The notes: a model not told the origin generated them from the letters alone. A DNA stretch of 64,000 nucleotides from Radiobacillus kanasensis (GCF_021049245.1 NZ_CP088020.1:186001-250000); one strand, 5' to 3'; positions 44,393 through 54,885 are shown, numbered from the stretch's first letter. Translations and numbers: made by a program.

Positions 44393-44656
44393 ATGAAGCA
44401 AGTGAAAGCAACAACGATATTACCGAAACATTTACTAATGGAAATACAAAAATATGTGGATGGAGAACTGCTTTATATTCCGAGACGGTCGGATAAACAT
44501 CGAGAGTGGGGATCCTGTTCGGGAGGTCGCCAACTAATTGACGAACGGAATAGGGAGATTCGTCAATCTTTCCGTAAAGGAAAGCCGATCGATCAATTAG
44601 CAGAGTCCTATTGCCTTTCTCCGGAAACGATTAAGAAAATTGTTTATACGAAGTAA
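44393..44656 (+). CDS. Mor/CD3324-type small HTH protein
   Basis: 87 residues: ILPKHLLMEIQKYVDGELLYIPRR, then REWGSCSGGRQLIDERNREI, then IDQLAESYCLSPETIKKIVY, a helix-turn-helix resembling the Mor transcription activator family and the CD3324 group. Probably a small DNA-binding regulator of unknown target. GGGGCTGG is its RBS. It has its own terminator. Confidence 0.72.
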   Translation: MKQVKATTILPKHLLMEIQKYVDGELLYIPRRSDKHREWGSCSGGRQLIDERNREIRQSFRKGKPIDQLAESYCLSPETIKKIVYTK

Positions 44657-44657
44657 T

Positions 44658-44696
44658 GAAGAGCATTGGTGGTCCTATCCATCAGTGCTCTTTCCT
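44658..44696 (+). terminator. Rho-independent terminator
   Basis: AAGAGCATTGGTGG pairs with CCATCAGTGCTCTTT through a 6-base loop, with G-U pairs, followed by TTTCC. Confidence 0.65.
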
Positions 44697-44791
44697 ATAT
44701 GGCGAAATTGTTTATAAATTATTTTCCCCATTTTAATCAGCTGTGATTTTCGATAAAGTAAGAATGAACGTCAGAAAGGAGTTAGGTAGTC

Positions 44792-45445
44792 ATGGAAGCA
44801 TTCATTCAAAACCATCAGTTTAATTATATAAAACAGCAAGTCCAATCGGTCGTACATGGGCATTCAACAGCCAATGATAAAGGGGTACTTGCTGCCGTGA
44901 AATCGATGGCGTTGGAACGTTCAACACAATTATTTAATGACATAAATGACGAACAAAGACAGCTGTTGGAACCAATCGGAAGTATTGTTCATAAGGAAGA
45001 AGGGGACCAGTTTTTATCTACTTTAAAGCCTTACGTGATCCCTTTTCAAAAGGTAAGTGCACAAACACTGAAAAAGCTTTTCCCTAAAGTGAAAAAACTG
45101 AAAACACCTAGTTTGGATGATGTAGATTGGAAAAGCATTTCTTATTTAGGATGGAACGATTCTGGATCCGAAAAGAAATTTCTAGTTGTTGATGATCTGG
45201 AAAAAGGGAAATTAGTTGGATTGCAGGGCACCTATAAGCCTCTCCCCAATCAAAAAGGGATTTGTGTCATTTGTAATCATTTCGAAGAAGTCGGCCTGTT
45301 CGTGGCTCATGTGAAAGGGAGTGCGCAAGGTATGTTTACTCGAAAAGGGAATTATATATGTCAGAATACAGAGGCTTGTAATGAACGAATTACATCTTTA
45401 GATAAGCTACATGATTTTGTGAATCGAGTACAACAGAAAGAATAA
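44792..45445 (+). CDS. FusB/FusC-family EF-G-binding protein
   Basis: 217 residues. A helical N-terminal domain (1-130) is followed by the treble-clef zinc domain with cysteines in GICVICNHFEE and NYICQNTEACNERI, the four-Cys zinc-binding FBP_C feature. FusB proteins bind EF-G and free it from ribosomes stalled by fusidic acid. Chromosomal Bacillus homologues of uncertain activity are common, so resistance should not be assumed. RBS AAAGGAG. Confidence 0.85.
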   Translation: MEAFIQNHQFNYIKQQVQSVVHGHSTANDKGVLAAVKSMALERSTQLFNDINDEQRQLLEPIGSIVHKEEGDQFLSTLKPYVIPFQKVSAQTLKKLFPKVKKLKTPSLDDVDWKSISYLGWNDSGSEKKFLVVDDLEKGKLVGLQGTYKPLPNQKGICVICNHFEEVGLFVAHVKGSAQGMFTRKGNYICQNTEACNERITSLDKLHDFVNRVQQKE

Positions 45446-45472
45446 AAGAAGCCACTGCTTATTGAGAGGTAA

Positions 45473-45532
45473 AGTAGTTCAGTTTTGGAGTACAAGGTAC
45501 AATTTGTACTGCTTAATTGAACTGCTTTTTTG
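45473..45532 (+). terminator. Long-stem terminator after FusB-like gene
   Basis: AGTAGTTCAGTT (45473-45484) pairs, with G-U, with AATTGAACTGCT (45515-45526), plus an inner AGTACAA/TTTGTACT arm, followed by TTTTTTG. Confidence 0.8.
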
Positions 45533-45676
45533 TGTAAATACGCAACTGAAAATGCTAGGCTAATTAGCATTAAGTATTGCCCCCCTAAACGATAAATATA
45601 GTACCAACACCAATTTGTTCATTGTTTTTTGTTGTAAATGCAATAAAGATGGAGTAAAGTTAATGTATGCGATTTA

Positions 45677-45692
45677 TGTTGCATTTGCAACA
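45677..45692. promoter_or_regulatory. Probable MarR operator
   Basis: TGTTGCATTTGCAACA is a perfect 16-base inverted repeat (6+ bp halves GTTGCA/TGCAAC) 23 bases upstream of the MarR start codon. A related imperfect copy, TTGTTGTAAATGCAATAA, lies near 45628-45645. The layout fits autorepression. Confidence 0.6.
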
Positions 45693-45715
45693 AAATACGA
45701 ACGAAGGAGTTAATT

Positions 45716-46168
45716 ATGAAAGAAATACTTCGTGAAATTGGAATGATAGCCAGGTCATTAGATTCTATAAGTAATATAGAATTTAAAGAATATGATCTTA
45801 CAAAAGGGCAGTATTTGTACCTCGTGAGAATTTGTGAAAACCCGGGAATTATTCAAGAAAAGTTAGCTGAGATGATAAAAGTAGATCGAACAACGGCAGC
45901 TCGTGCTGTAAAACAACTTGAAATAAATGGATTTGTTGAGAAGAAAGAAGATAAACATAACAAAAAAATTAAAATGCTCTTTCCAACGGAGAAAGGGAAA
46001 AATGTTTATCCTTTTATAATAAGAGAAAATGAGTATTCCAATATCGTTGCATTAGAGGGATTGTCGGAAATAGAAGTAGACACCATTTTCAATCTTCTTC
46101 AAAGAGTAAGAAAAAATATAGAAAAAGACTGGGAGTTTGTAAAAAAGGGAAACAAGAGAAATTATTGA
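45716..46168 (+). CDS. MarR-family transcriptional regulator
   Basis: 150 residues with the winged-helix signature: LTKGQYLYLVRICENPGIIQEKLAEMIKVDRTTAARAVKQLEINGFVEKK followed by the wing DKHNKKIKMLFPTEKG. It is the first gene of marR-paiA-paiB, so it most likely represses its own operon at the TGTTGCA dyad. The ligand is unknown; polyamine is suggested by paiA. RBS GAAGGAG. Confidence 0.86.
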   Translation: MKEILREIGMIARSLDSISNIEFKEYDLTKGQYLYLVRICENPGIIQEKLAEMIKVDRTTAARAVKQLEINGFVEKKEDKHNKKIKMLFPTEKGKNVYPFIIRENEYSNIVALEGLSEIEVDTIFNLLQRVRKNIEKDWEFVKKGNKRNY

Positions 46169-46193
46169 TTATATAAAGGGGAGACATATTTAA

Positions 46194-46712
<519 letters not shown>

Positions 46713-46735
46713 GTTTTATGAAAGGAGGGGTTATT

Positions 46736-47347
46736 ATGTATATTCCTAAGCATTTTAAAGTTACAGACTTTGATGAAATCAGAGAATTTATCGAGAGGAA
46801 CTCATTTGGAACCATTGTTACGACAAAAGATGGTAAACCTATTGCTACTCATTTACCGTTGGAGTTCCATAAACAAGGAGATGATTACTATATAACTGGA
46901 CATATGGCTTATGCGAACCCTCAATGGAGGACGTTCGAGGATGATAATGAAAACGTCCTTGTAATGTATCAAGGTCCACATGCTTACATTTCATCATCTT
47001 GGTATAAGTCAGAAAATGTACCAACCTGGAATTATCAATCTGTCCATATATATGGAACAGCAAGTATTATGAGTGAACAAGAATTGCAAGAAGATCTTAT
47101 ATTACTATTACAAAAATATGAACAACATCGTAAGAATCCAGCTTTGTGGGAGAACCTTTCTTCACAAACTAAAAAGCAAATCAAAGGTATTGTTGGATTT
47201 AAAATTAAAATGAAAGAAGTTCAAGCTGCTTATAAATTAAGTCAAAATCGAAATGAAGATGACTATTACAACATCATTGATAATCTATATGAGGAAGAAG
47301 ATTTAAATTCTAAGGCATTAGCAGAAGTGATGAAAGACAAAGAGTGA
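46736..47347 (+). CDS. paiB: PaiB-type FMN-binding protein
   Basis: 203 residues of the FMN-binding split-barrel PaiB family: MYIPKHFKVTDFDEI, FGTIVTTKDGKPIATHLPLEF, GHMAYANPQWRTF, HAYISSSWYKSENVPTWNYQSVHIYG. In B. subtilis paiAB affects sporulation and degradative enzyme expression. ATG 46736 is preferred because AAAGGAGGGG precedes it. The co-expressed pair with MarR suggests a polyamine stress operon. Confidence 0.9.
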   Translation: MYIPKHFKVTDFDEIREFIERNSFGTIVTTKDGKPIATHLPLEFHKQGDDYYITGHMAYANPQWRTFEDDNENVLVMYQGPHAYISSSWYKSENVPTWNYQSVHIYGTASIMSEQELQEDLILLLQKYEQHRKNPALWENLSSQTKKQIKGIVGFKIKMKEVQAAYKLSQNRNEDDYYNIIDNLYEEEDLNSKALAEVMKDKE

Positions 47348-47437
47348 TTTGGTTGATTGACAATAACCTGAGTGTGAGAAAGTGTACTTAAAGTACAAGC
47401 AGCAATTACTTTCATAATGGCAGGATAGTAGCAAAAG

Positions 47438-47474
47438 AAAGAGCATTTTCCGATAGGGAATTTGCTCTTTTTTG
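47438..47474 (+). terminator. Terminator of marR-paiAB operon
   Basis: AAAGAGCATTTTCC pairs with GGGAATTTGCTCTTT, followed by TTTTTG. Confidence 0.75.
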
Positions 47475-47558
47475 TAGTCTAGCTTGCAAAGGTTTCATTT
47501 TGCACCTCAAAACTGAACGATTTAAATGTTGAGGTCATACTTTTAGTCGTTATGTAAC

Positions 47559-47574
47559 CTTACAAAACTGTAAG
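47559..47574 (+). promoter_or_regulatory. BceR-type operator
   Basis: CTTACA-AAAC-TGTAAG is a perfect 6+4+6 dyad fitting the BceR consensus TnACA-N4-TGTAA. It lies 78 bases before the BceA-like start codon, the expected distance for an activator site. Confidence 0.75.
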
Positions 47575-47651
47575 ACAAATGAAAGGATATTCAATAGGGA
47601 TTAGAGACCTTCATCGATACACTAGATGTAGATTAGATTGGAGGTTTGAAC

Positions 47652-48416
47652 ATGAATCAAACAGTAGTGAACGTTCAAAATGTGAAAAAAGTATTTGGAA
47701 AGCGGAATGAAAACCAATTCCATGGCCTTAAAGGGGTTTCCTTTCAAATAAAAGAAGGGGAGTTTGTCGGAGTTATGGGTCCATCAGGAGCAGGGAAGAC
47801 AACTCTCCTTAACGTTGTTTCAACGTTGGATCAAGCAACAGGTGGTTCGATAGAAATTGCAGGGACAAATATTACAAATATGAAGCAAAGTCACCTTTCA
47901 GACTTTCGCTCCCAAAAACTAGGATTTATTTTTCAGGATTTTAACTTACTAGAGAATTTAACGATATATGAAAATATTGCACTTCCTTTATCGCTGCAAG
48001 GAGTTCCATCACGTCAAATCAAGCCTAGTGTTCAGGAGGTAGCGAAGAAACTTGGGATTGAAAGTATTTTGGAAAAGTATCCAGCTACCGTTTCTGGTGG
48101 TCAAAAGCAACGTGCAGCCGCAGCGCGTGCTCTTGTACACGAGCCGGCGATTATTTTGGCGGATGAACCAACTGGTGCACTAGATTCTAAAAATGCGAAG
48201 AGTTTAATGGAAGCGATGGCTCATTTAAATCATCATCATAACGTATCCATCATGCTAGTCACGCATGATCCGTTTAGTGCTAGTTATTGTGATCGCATCC
48301 TGTTTATTCAAGACGGGGAGTTATATAAAGAAATCCATCGTGAAGGTACCCGCAGTGAATTCCATCAATCCATTTTACAGGTCTTAGCGGAATTCGCCTC
48401 TGCGGAAGCGGAATAA
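47652..48416 (+). CDS. BceA-type ABC transporter ATPase
   Basis: 254 residues. Walker A GPSGAGKTT, signature VSGGQKQRAAAARAL, Walker B IILADEPTGALDS, H-loop LVTHDPFSASYC. This is the LolD/MacB-like ATPase type that pairs with BceB permeases to remove peptide antibiotics such as bacitracin from lipid II-cycle intermediates. ATG 47652 follows TGGAGG; the TTG at 47646 is not used. It is directly ahead of the permease gene. Confidence 0.88.
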   Translation: MNQTVVNVQNVKKVFGKRNENQFHGLKGVSFQIKEGEFVGVMGPSGAGKTTLLNVVSTLDQATGGSIEIAGTNITNMKQSHLSDFRSQKLGFIFQDFNLLENLTIYENIALPLSLQGVPSRQIKPSVQEVAKKLGIESILEKYPATVSGGQKQRAAAARALVHEPAIILADEPTGALDSKNAKSLMEAMAHLNHHHNVSIMLVTHDPFSASYCDRILFIQDGELYKEIHREGTRSEFHQSILQVLAEFASAEAE

Positions 48417-48429
48417 GGAGGGCGTATTA

Positions 48430-50292
48430 ATGTTAGTAAAATTGTCTCTCGCTAGTATGAGAAAAATGTTTAAAGACTATCTCGTCCTCTTGTTTGGTTT
48501 AACCATTTCGATTTCAATTTTTTATATGTTTGAAACCCTTGCACAAAATAAAGCGTTTATTGAATCGAATTCCATAATAGGATCGATTGTGTTTGTTTTC
48601 CATGTTGGAACGTTCATATTAGGGACGATAACCGTGTTTTACATTTTCTACGCCACTTCCTTTATTTTGTCTCTACGGCAAAAGGAGATGGGAATGTATT
48701 TAACCTTGGGGGCGAAGAAGAGCAAGGTAGCCCAGCTAATGTTTTTTGAAACGTTCGTGATCGGACTAGTTTCTTTACTAGTTGGACTAGGAATTGGGGT
48801 GGGTCTGTCCCAGGTTATTGCAGATTTATTGATGAAGCAACTTGATTTTTCCGGGGATGGATTTGAACCCTTCTATATGTCCTCAATAGTCACAACCGTT
48901 ATTTTTTATGCCGTATTGTTTTTCGTTACATCGATGACGAATGGGTTAAAAATAGCTAGAAAATCTGTATTAGATTTAATTCATGCAGGACAAAAAAGTG
49001 ACACGATTGTTGCAACTAAAAAGCGAACCTTTTGGAGTGTATTCTTATCTATCGTTCTATTAGGAATAGGCTACTACGCTATGATCAATATGGGTCAGTT
49101 AGCGCAAATGGGATTAATCATTGCAACAGCGACAATTATTCCCGGAACGTACTTGTTGTTTATTTCCTTATTGCCTTACTTGATGAAACGACTTAAGGGA
49201 ATGCGAGCACTTAATGAAAAAGGGATTAATTCATTCACCTTCGCTCAGTTAAGATTTAGAATTCATCAACTAACGAAGGTATTGGGAACCGTGGCGATGC
49301 TAGTTGCACTTGGGCTCGGTGCTATGACTGCCAGTCTATCCTTTTATAACAATATGGAGAAACAAGCAGGTCTTTTTCATAGTAACGATTTATATATTCA
49401 TCAACCTACGGAGCAAGATTTGGCTTTATTAAAGGAAATGGATGTAACCAAGAAGAGTGAATATCGCTATAAGCTAAATGAAGACGGAGTGTATTTCTTA
49501 AAAAGTGATTTACTTAAGGATCCACCGTCTGTGAAACAGTTTGATCCGACCATGGCAGAGATGCCGGAGTCTAAAACAATTTCTATTGCGCTTCCAGCAG
49601 AGAAATATGCAGAGAGTTCTTCTCAGGACATGAAAAAAATACCAAAAGAATGGTTAATGGCTTTTAACATGGAAATGGGCGTAGATGCGCAGATGTTTCC
49701 TAAGAGACCCTTATATATCTTTGGTGAAGAGGAATATGCATCTATACAGGGAACGGAAGAGCAAGTTTTATTAATTCAACTAACCGACTTTTCTGATCAC
49801 CTCATGCAAATGGAAAAGATTGAAGAGGGACAGAAACAAATCATTAAGGAACAAACAGGTTCCATTCCAGAAACACTAGGAACTAAATATGCAAATTATC
49901 TAGGCTTCAAAGCTATTGCCAATGGTACGATATTCATGGGGGTTTTCTTAGGTATTGCCTTCCTAATGATGATGGCTAGTGTCCTCATGTTTAAGCTTCT
50001 TTCTGGAGCACCAGTAGATATTCAAAGATACAATATGCTAAGAAAGATAGGGGTAAGAAGATCATTATTAAGTAAGTCCATTTACAAAGAGTTATTTCTT
50101 ATCTTTCTATTTCCGGCAATTGTTGGGTTGATCCACGTAATTGTCGGAATGCAGATGTTTTCCTTTATTTTAGTGGAGCCTTACACAAAAATTTGGTTAC
50201 CATTAAGCTTGTTTATCGTCATCTACTTCGGTATTTACTACCTTCTAACCGTACAGTTATATAAGCGAATTGTCTTGCCGAGGGAAGGGTAA
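48430..50292 (+). CDS. BceB-type permease (FtsX family)
   Basis: 620 residues and ten membrane helices in the BceB layout: MLVKLSLASMRKMFKDYLVLLFGL N-terminus, two FtsX regions, and a large extracellular loop of about 200 residues (roughly 310-500) that usually binds the peptide. It ends with a helix pair. Partner histidine kinase and regulator (BceS/BceR) are not adjacent. RBS AAGGAGGG. Substrate unknown; bacitracin-like or lantibiotic-type peptides are the family norm. Confidence 0.86.
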   Translation: MLVKLSLASMRKMFKDYLVLLFGLTISISIFYMFETLAQNKAFIESNSIIGSIVFVFHVGTFILGTITVFYIFYATSFILSLRQKEMGMYLTLGAKKSKVAQLMFFETFVIGLVSLLVGLGIGVGLSQVIADLLMKQLDFSGDGFEPFYMSSIVTTVIFYAVLFFVTSMTNGLKIARKSVLDLIHAGQKSDTIVATKKRTFWSVFLSIVLLGIGYYAMINMGQLAQMGLIIATATIIPGTYLLFISLLPYLMKRLKGMRALNEKGINSFTFAQLRFRIHQLTKVLGTVAMLVALGLGAMTASLSFYNNMEKQAGLFHSNDLYIHQPTEQDLALLKEMDVTKKSEYRYKLNEDGVYFLKSDLLKDPPSVKQFDPTMAEMPESKTISIALPAEKYAESSSQDMKKIPKEWLMAFNMEMGVDAQMFPKRPLYIFGEEEYASIQGTEEQVLLIQLTDFSDHLMQMEKIEEGQKQIIKEQTGSIPETLGTKYANYLGFKAIANGTIFMGVFLGIAFLMMMASVLMFKLLSGAPVDIQRYNMLRKIGVRRSLLSKSIYKELFLIFLFPAIVGLIHVIVGMQMFSFILVEPYTKIWLPLSLFIVIYFGIYYLLTVQLYKRIVLPREG

Positions 50293-50294
50293 TA

Positions 50295-50333
50295 CAAAGA
50301 ATCGTCCATTGATTGGGCGATTCTTGTTTTTTT
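50295..50333 (+). terminator. Terminator of BceAB-type operon
   Basis: CAAAGAATCGTCC pairs with GGGCGATTCTTG, followed by a run of eight T-rich bases (TTTTTTT). Confidence 0.85.
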
Positions 50334-50347
50334 AAGTAGAAGTACCT

Positions 50348-50365
50348 ATATGACATTTATCATAT
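50348..50365 (+). promoter_or_regulatory. DesR-type operator candidate
   Basis: ATATGA-N6-TCATAT is a perfect 18-base inverted repeat about 80 bases upstream of the desaturase start. The TCAT/ATGA halves resemble DesR target sites upstream of des in B. subtilis. Confidence 0.5.
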
Positions 50366-50443
50366 AAACGAGTGACGATTATGACTTCTATAGCTTGTTT
50401 AATTTCTTTACGATAGAGGTATCATAACCTCTAGGAGGCACGT

Positions 50444-51499
50444 ATGAGTAAACAAAAACAAGCTGAATTAAGAAAAAATGTAGCTCCATATGCACAATCG
50501 AATACAAAAGCAAGTGTAATTCAAGTATTAAATACAATCCCGCCATTCTTTATCATATGGTTTCTAGCCTACCAAAGTCTATCTATTTCCATTTGGTTAA
50601 CGTTAGCCCTATCTATTATCGCGGCTGGGTTTGTCGTTCGGATCTTCATCATTTTCCATGATTGTACCCATCAATCCTTTTTCAAGGATAAAAAAGCAAA
50701 TCGAATTTTGGGAACGGTTACGGGTATCATCACCCATTTTGCCTTTGAAAAGTGGAAAAGAAGTCACTCTATTCACCATGCGACGAGTAGTAACTTAGAT
50801 AAGCGTGGTACAGGGGATGTTTGGGTGATGACGTTAGACGAATATATCGAAGCATCCTTCTGGGGGAGACTCAAATACCGTCTTTACCGTAATCCATTAG
50901 TTATGTTCGGTTTAGGTCCTCTCTATTTGTTCCTCATATCGAATCGATTCAATCGAAAGGGAGCAAATAAAAAGGAGCGTTGGAACACGTATCTGATAAA
51001 TGGGGTTATCGCACTTAGTTACGCAGTCTTGATTTACCTGATCGGATGGTTCCCATTTGTATTAATTCAAGGAACTATACTCTTTGTCTCTGGGGCACTA
51101 GGAATCTGGTTATTTTACGTTCAGCATCAATTTGAAGATTCCTACTTCGAAAATGAAGACGAGTGGGATTATGTTAAAGCAGCCGTTGACGGGAGTTCTT
51201 ATTATAAACTACCTAAAGTGATGCAGTGGCTAACAGGAAGTATAGGATTCCATCACGTTCATCACTTAGCACCTAGGGTCCCGAACTATCATTTGGAAAA
51301 AGCGCATGAATCTACTCCACCGTTACAGCAAGCAACCACCATTACGTTGGTATCAAGCTTGAAATCGATTAGGTTCCGCCTTTATGATGAAAAGTCGAAA
51401 ACGTTCCTAAGCTTTAAGGAAGCAAAGCGGGAAATCGCAAAATCTCGAACTAGTGTATCCGCATTAGCGAAAAGTCCGAGATTACAGGATAATAAGTAA
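50444..51499 (+). CDS. des: Acyl-lipid fatty acid desaturase
   Basis: 351 residues, membrane-bound di-iron desaturase. Histidine boxes are seen in order: HDCTHQSFF, HSIHHATSSN and HHVHHLAPRVPN. Hydrophobic helices lie before and between them. It introduces a double bond into membrane phospholipid acyl chains, restoring fluidity in the cold. It is followed by desK and desR, the standard operon. RBS AGGAGG. Confidence 0.92.
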   Translation: MSKQKQAELRKNVAPYAQSNTKASVIQVLNTIPPFFIIWFLAYQSLSISIWLTLALSIIAAGFVVRIFIIFHDCTHQSFFKDKKANRILGTVTGIITHFAFEKWKRSHSIHHATSSNLDKRGTGDVWVMTLDEYIEASFWGRLKYRLYRNPLVMFGLGPLYLFLISNRFNRKGANKKERWNTYLINGVIALSYAVLIYLIGWFPFVLIQGTILFVSGALGIWLFYVQHQFEDSYFENEDEWDYVKAAVDGSSYYKLPKVMQWLTGSIGFHHVHHLAPRVPNYHLEKAHESTPPLQQATTITLVSSLKSIRFRLYDEKSKTFLSFKEAKREIAKSRTSVSALAKSPRLQDNK

Positions 51500-51501
51500 A
51501 C

Positions 51502-51540
51502 AGAAAACCTCTTCCTTATCGAAGAGGTTTTCTCTATTCT
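51502..51540 (+). terminator. Terminator between des and desK
   Basis: AGAAAACCTCTTC and GAAGAGGTTTTCT form a perfect 13-bp stem with a 6-base loop. It partly isolates the enzyme gene from its sensors. Confidence 0.85.
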
Positions 51541-51579
51541 TTTGATATAATTTAGATATAAACGTTGATGGAGGTCCTT

Positions 51580-52719
51580 ATGCAGCATTGGTACCATATT
51601 TTTCCGAAAAATACGGGATTAAGCTTATATGTCTGGTTAATATTTTGTATTCTTCCTTTTTATTTTATCTTTCGCTCTTCCCATTTAATGGAGATTATAT
51701 TTGGCATTGTTATGATTGTGTTGTTTTTTGTTTCTTATCGTCTTTCGTTTTTGTCCCGAGGAAAAGGGAGCTTAGTGTACATCTGTGTTGGCATGGAAAT
51801 GGTCATAAGTATAGTGATGACCTTGCTTTTCGGTTACATTTATTTCTCATTATTTCTTGCTTTTTTTATTGGGAATATCCAGAGCAAATCAGGCTTTATA
51901 TCGCTTTATGTTGTGCATTTAGTATTAACAATTGCAGCTATCGCCTATGGTTTTATTACCGATACAGATGCTTTCCTGACGCAATTCCCTTTTCTAATTA
52001 TCAGTTTGATCGGAATTATCCTAATACCTGTGAATATGTTTAATCGGGTAAAAAGGGAGAAATTAGAGGGAGAACTGGAGCAAGCTAACCAAAGGATATC
52101 GGAACTAATGGTTTTAGAAGAAAGGCAACGAATTGCACGAGATTTGCATGATACGCTTGGGCAAAAGCTATCCCTAATCGGGTTGAAGAGTGAATTAGCA
52201 AGTAAATTAATCCATACAAAGCCAGAAACATCAGAAAATGAGTTGAAAGACATCCATCAAACGGCACGGACAGCTTTAAAAGAAGTAAGAGAACTAGTAT
52301 CTGATATGAGGGGTGCAAGACTAGTAGAAGAGCTCGTTCGAGTAAAGCAGATTCTAATAGCTGCCGACATTCAAACTCATATGGATGGGTTTCAGGATCT
52401 CCAGCAACCAGATACGTTAATTGAAAATGTGCTTAGCATGTGTTTAAAAGAAGCTGTTACAAATGTAGTAAAGCATAGCCAAGCAGACCATTGTTATATC
52501 TCGATTCAGGAATCAACGGAACATATTGAACTTGTGATACGTGATGACGGCGTTGGATTTACGCCTGACTCTATTCAAACGGGAAATGGATTAGTAGGAA
52601 TGAGAGAGCGATTAGAGTTTGTGAATGGAACCATAGATTTATTATCTTCAGACGGAACGATTCTTAAAATTCGTATTCCGAACGTTATAAAACAAAGGAA
52701 TCAGGAGGAGCCTGTATGA
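51580..52719 (+). CDS. desK: DesK thermosensor histidine kinase
   Basis: 379 residues. An N-terminal cluster of five hydrophobic helices (about 1-150) senses membrane thickness. A coiled-coil linker (about 155-180) precedes the HisKA_3 site ERQRIARDLHDTLGQKLSLIGLK with phospho-His190. The HATPase_c domain has VTNVVKHSQAD and IRDDGVGFTPD. The kinase/phosphatase switches on cold and passes phosphate to DesR. ATG 51580 uses GGAGG; the upstream TTG at 51565 is ignored. Its stop overlaps the desR ATG. Confidence 0.9.
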   Translation: MQHWYHIFPKNTGLSLYVWLIFCILPFYFIFRSSHLMEIIFGIVMIVLFFVSYRLSFLSRGKGSLVYICVGMEMVISIVMTLLFGYIYFSLFLAFFIGNIQSKSGFISLYVVHLVLTIAAIAYGFITDTDAFLTQFPFLIISLIGIILIPVNMFNRVKREKLEGELEQANQRISELMVLEERQRIARDLHDTLGQKLSLIGLKSELASKLIHTKPETSENELKDIHQTARTALKEVRELVSDMRGARLVEELVRVKQILIAADIQTHMDGFQDLQQPDTLIENVLSMCLKEAVTNVVKHSQADHCYISIQESTEHIELVIRDDGVGFTPDSIQTGNGLVGMRERLEFVNGTIDLLSSDGTILKIRIPNVIKQRNQEEPV

Positions 52720-53318
52720 TTAAAATTGTCATTGTAGAGGATCAACGGATGCTGCTTGGCGCCTTAGGATCTCTTCTAGATTTAGAGGAGGATATGGAGG
52801 TCGTTGGAAAGGCTCGTGACGGTGGGGAAGCCGTTCGATTAGTTCAATCCATTAATCCAGACGTTTGCGTGATGGATATTGAAATGCCGATAAAAAGTGG
52901 ACTGGATGCTGCAGAGGAGCTAAAGGATCATCCTTGCAAAACGGTTATTCTTACTACCTTTGCTCGACCCGGTTACTTTGAACGAGCACGGAAAGCTGCG
53001 GTCAGTGGATATCTCCTTAAGGACAGTCCAAGTGAGGAGCTGGCAAACTCAATCCGTTCCATTATGGACGGAAGGCGAATTTATGCCCCAGAATTAGTGG
53101 ACATGATGTATGGAAGTGAAGAGAATCCTTTAACGGAAAGAGAAGAACAAGTTATTATGCTGATGGCGGACGGAAAAAATACGAAAGAAATTTCCAAGGA
53201 ATTATTCATTACGCCAGGTACAGTAAGAAATTATATTTCGGTTATTTTGGATAAACTCGATGTAAGCAATCGAATTGAAGCAGTAAAGCGTTTTAAGGAA
53301 AAGGGCTGGTTTAAGTAG
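52716..53318 (+). CDS. desR: DesR response regulator (NarL/LuxR type)
   Basis: 200 residues. Receiver domain: IVIVEDQRMLLG acid pocket, phospho-acceptor Asp54 in CVMDIEMPIKSG, ILTTFARPGY and Lys in YLLKDSPSEE. The C-terminal LuxR HTH is LTEREEQVIMLMADGKNTKEISKELFITPGTVRNYISVILDKL. It activates des by binding upstream. Starts within the desK stop (ATGA overlap). The 295 bases after it (53319-53613) show only uncoded AT-rich sequence with no ORF I trust. Confidence 0.92.
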   Translation: MIKIVIVEDQRMLLGALGSLLDLEEDMEVVGKARDGGEAVRLVQSINPDVCVMDIEMPIKSGLDAAEELKDHPCKTVILTTFARPGYFERARKAAVSGYLLKDSPSEELANSIRSIMDGRRIYAPELVDMMYGSEENPLTEREEQVIMLMADGKNTKEISKELFITPGTVRNYISVILDKLDVSNRIEAVKRFKEKGWFK

Positions 53319-54885
53319 AATAGAATTCAGTATTGCATTTTTCGGCGTTACTTATTTCTTTGGGTGTGTAAACCTAAGCCAAATTTTTCATAGAATGGTT
53401 TAAGGAAGAGAACTATCATTTTGATATTGCCATTCCGTTCTGTAATGTATTGTTTGAAAAGTTCCTCATTCATGTTTTAAAGCTCTTTATTCATAGATTG
53501 AAAGATTTAATCAGAACTATGTATATAAATGGATGTAAAAAAATGTATCTATTAATTTATATAAAAATGGATTATATTTAACATAGAAACTAGAGATAAA
53601 AGAGGAAATAGTTATGAAAAAAATTGGTTTTTCCTTACTAGGTCTATTCCTGTTTAGCATCCTATTTACGTCTATTGTACATGCTGAATCTTCAACTGAA
53701 AGAGTTATTGTTATATATAAAAATGTTATAGATAAAGAAGCATTCACAAAAGTAGAGGGAGAAATCGATCAAGTTTACCCTAATTTTAATATGATTACAG
53801 GGGAAGTACCTGAGCAATTAATTCCTATACTTGAAAAAGATAAAGATGTATTGCGTGTTGAAATTGATCAGAAAGTTGTAATAGCTGGCCAACTTCCAGA
53901 TTGGGGCATCTATAAAACGAAGGCAGCAGAAGCCCATACCACTAATCTAACTGGAAAAGGGATTAAAATTGCAGTCTTAGATACTGGTATTGCCCCACAC
54001 TCAGATTTAGTGGTTTCAGCTGGTGTGTCCTTTACGTCTTATACGGACTCCTATTATGATGATAACGGGCATGGGACACATGTAGCCGGTATTATAGGAT
54101 CAAAAGATAATAACATAGGTACTTTAGGGGTTGCTCCAGATTCTAGCCTGTACGCGGTAAAAGTATTGGGGAAAGATGGAACAGGTCATGTATCCGATAT
54201 TATTGCGGGGATTAACTGGTCTATCTCCAACAAAATGGATCTTATTAATTTAAGCTTAGGTACTTCAGCAGATTCCTTGGCATTAAGACAAGCGATTGAT
54301 GAAGCATATTCAAATGGGATTCTTGTTGTGGCTGCTGGTGGGAATAATGGTAATGCAGATGGAACCGGCAATACGGTGGAGTTCCCTGCAAAATACCAGA
54401 ATGTCATTGGAGTTTCTGCTACAGACTCTTCTAATAAACGAGGGGCGTTTTCAGCCACTGGTTCGGAAATTGAAATAGCTGCACCCGGTGTATCCATACT
54501 AAGTACCTATATAAATAATGAATATGTACAAATGAGTGGTACCTCGATGGCTACTCCCTATGTAACAGGTACATTGGCGTTATGGAAACAAGCAAATCCT
54601 GACTTAGATTACGTAAAAATTCGACAACAGTTAGAAATTTCTGCAATAGATTTAGGAATAACGGGAAGAGATAGCTTTTTTGGCTTTGGACTTGTACAAG
54701 CTCCCAAGAGTATTGCGTTGGATGCAGAAAATATAACCGTAGATAAACCTAGTCCACAAAATATTCAAACACCAATTACGTTAACCGCTCATGCTTCTGG
54801 GGGAGCAGAAAAGTTATATAAAGTTTATGTCTATGATGGAACAGAGTGGAAACTGCTCCAGGATTACTCTTCTTCGAATCAATAT

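Noticed and set aside
53319..53613. Coding remnant between desR and the protease
   Set aside because: One frame reads about 45 protein-like residues but has no start or RBS and no family resemblance.
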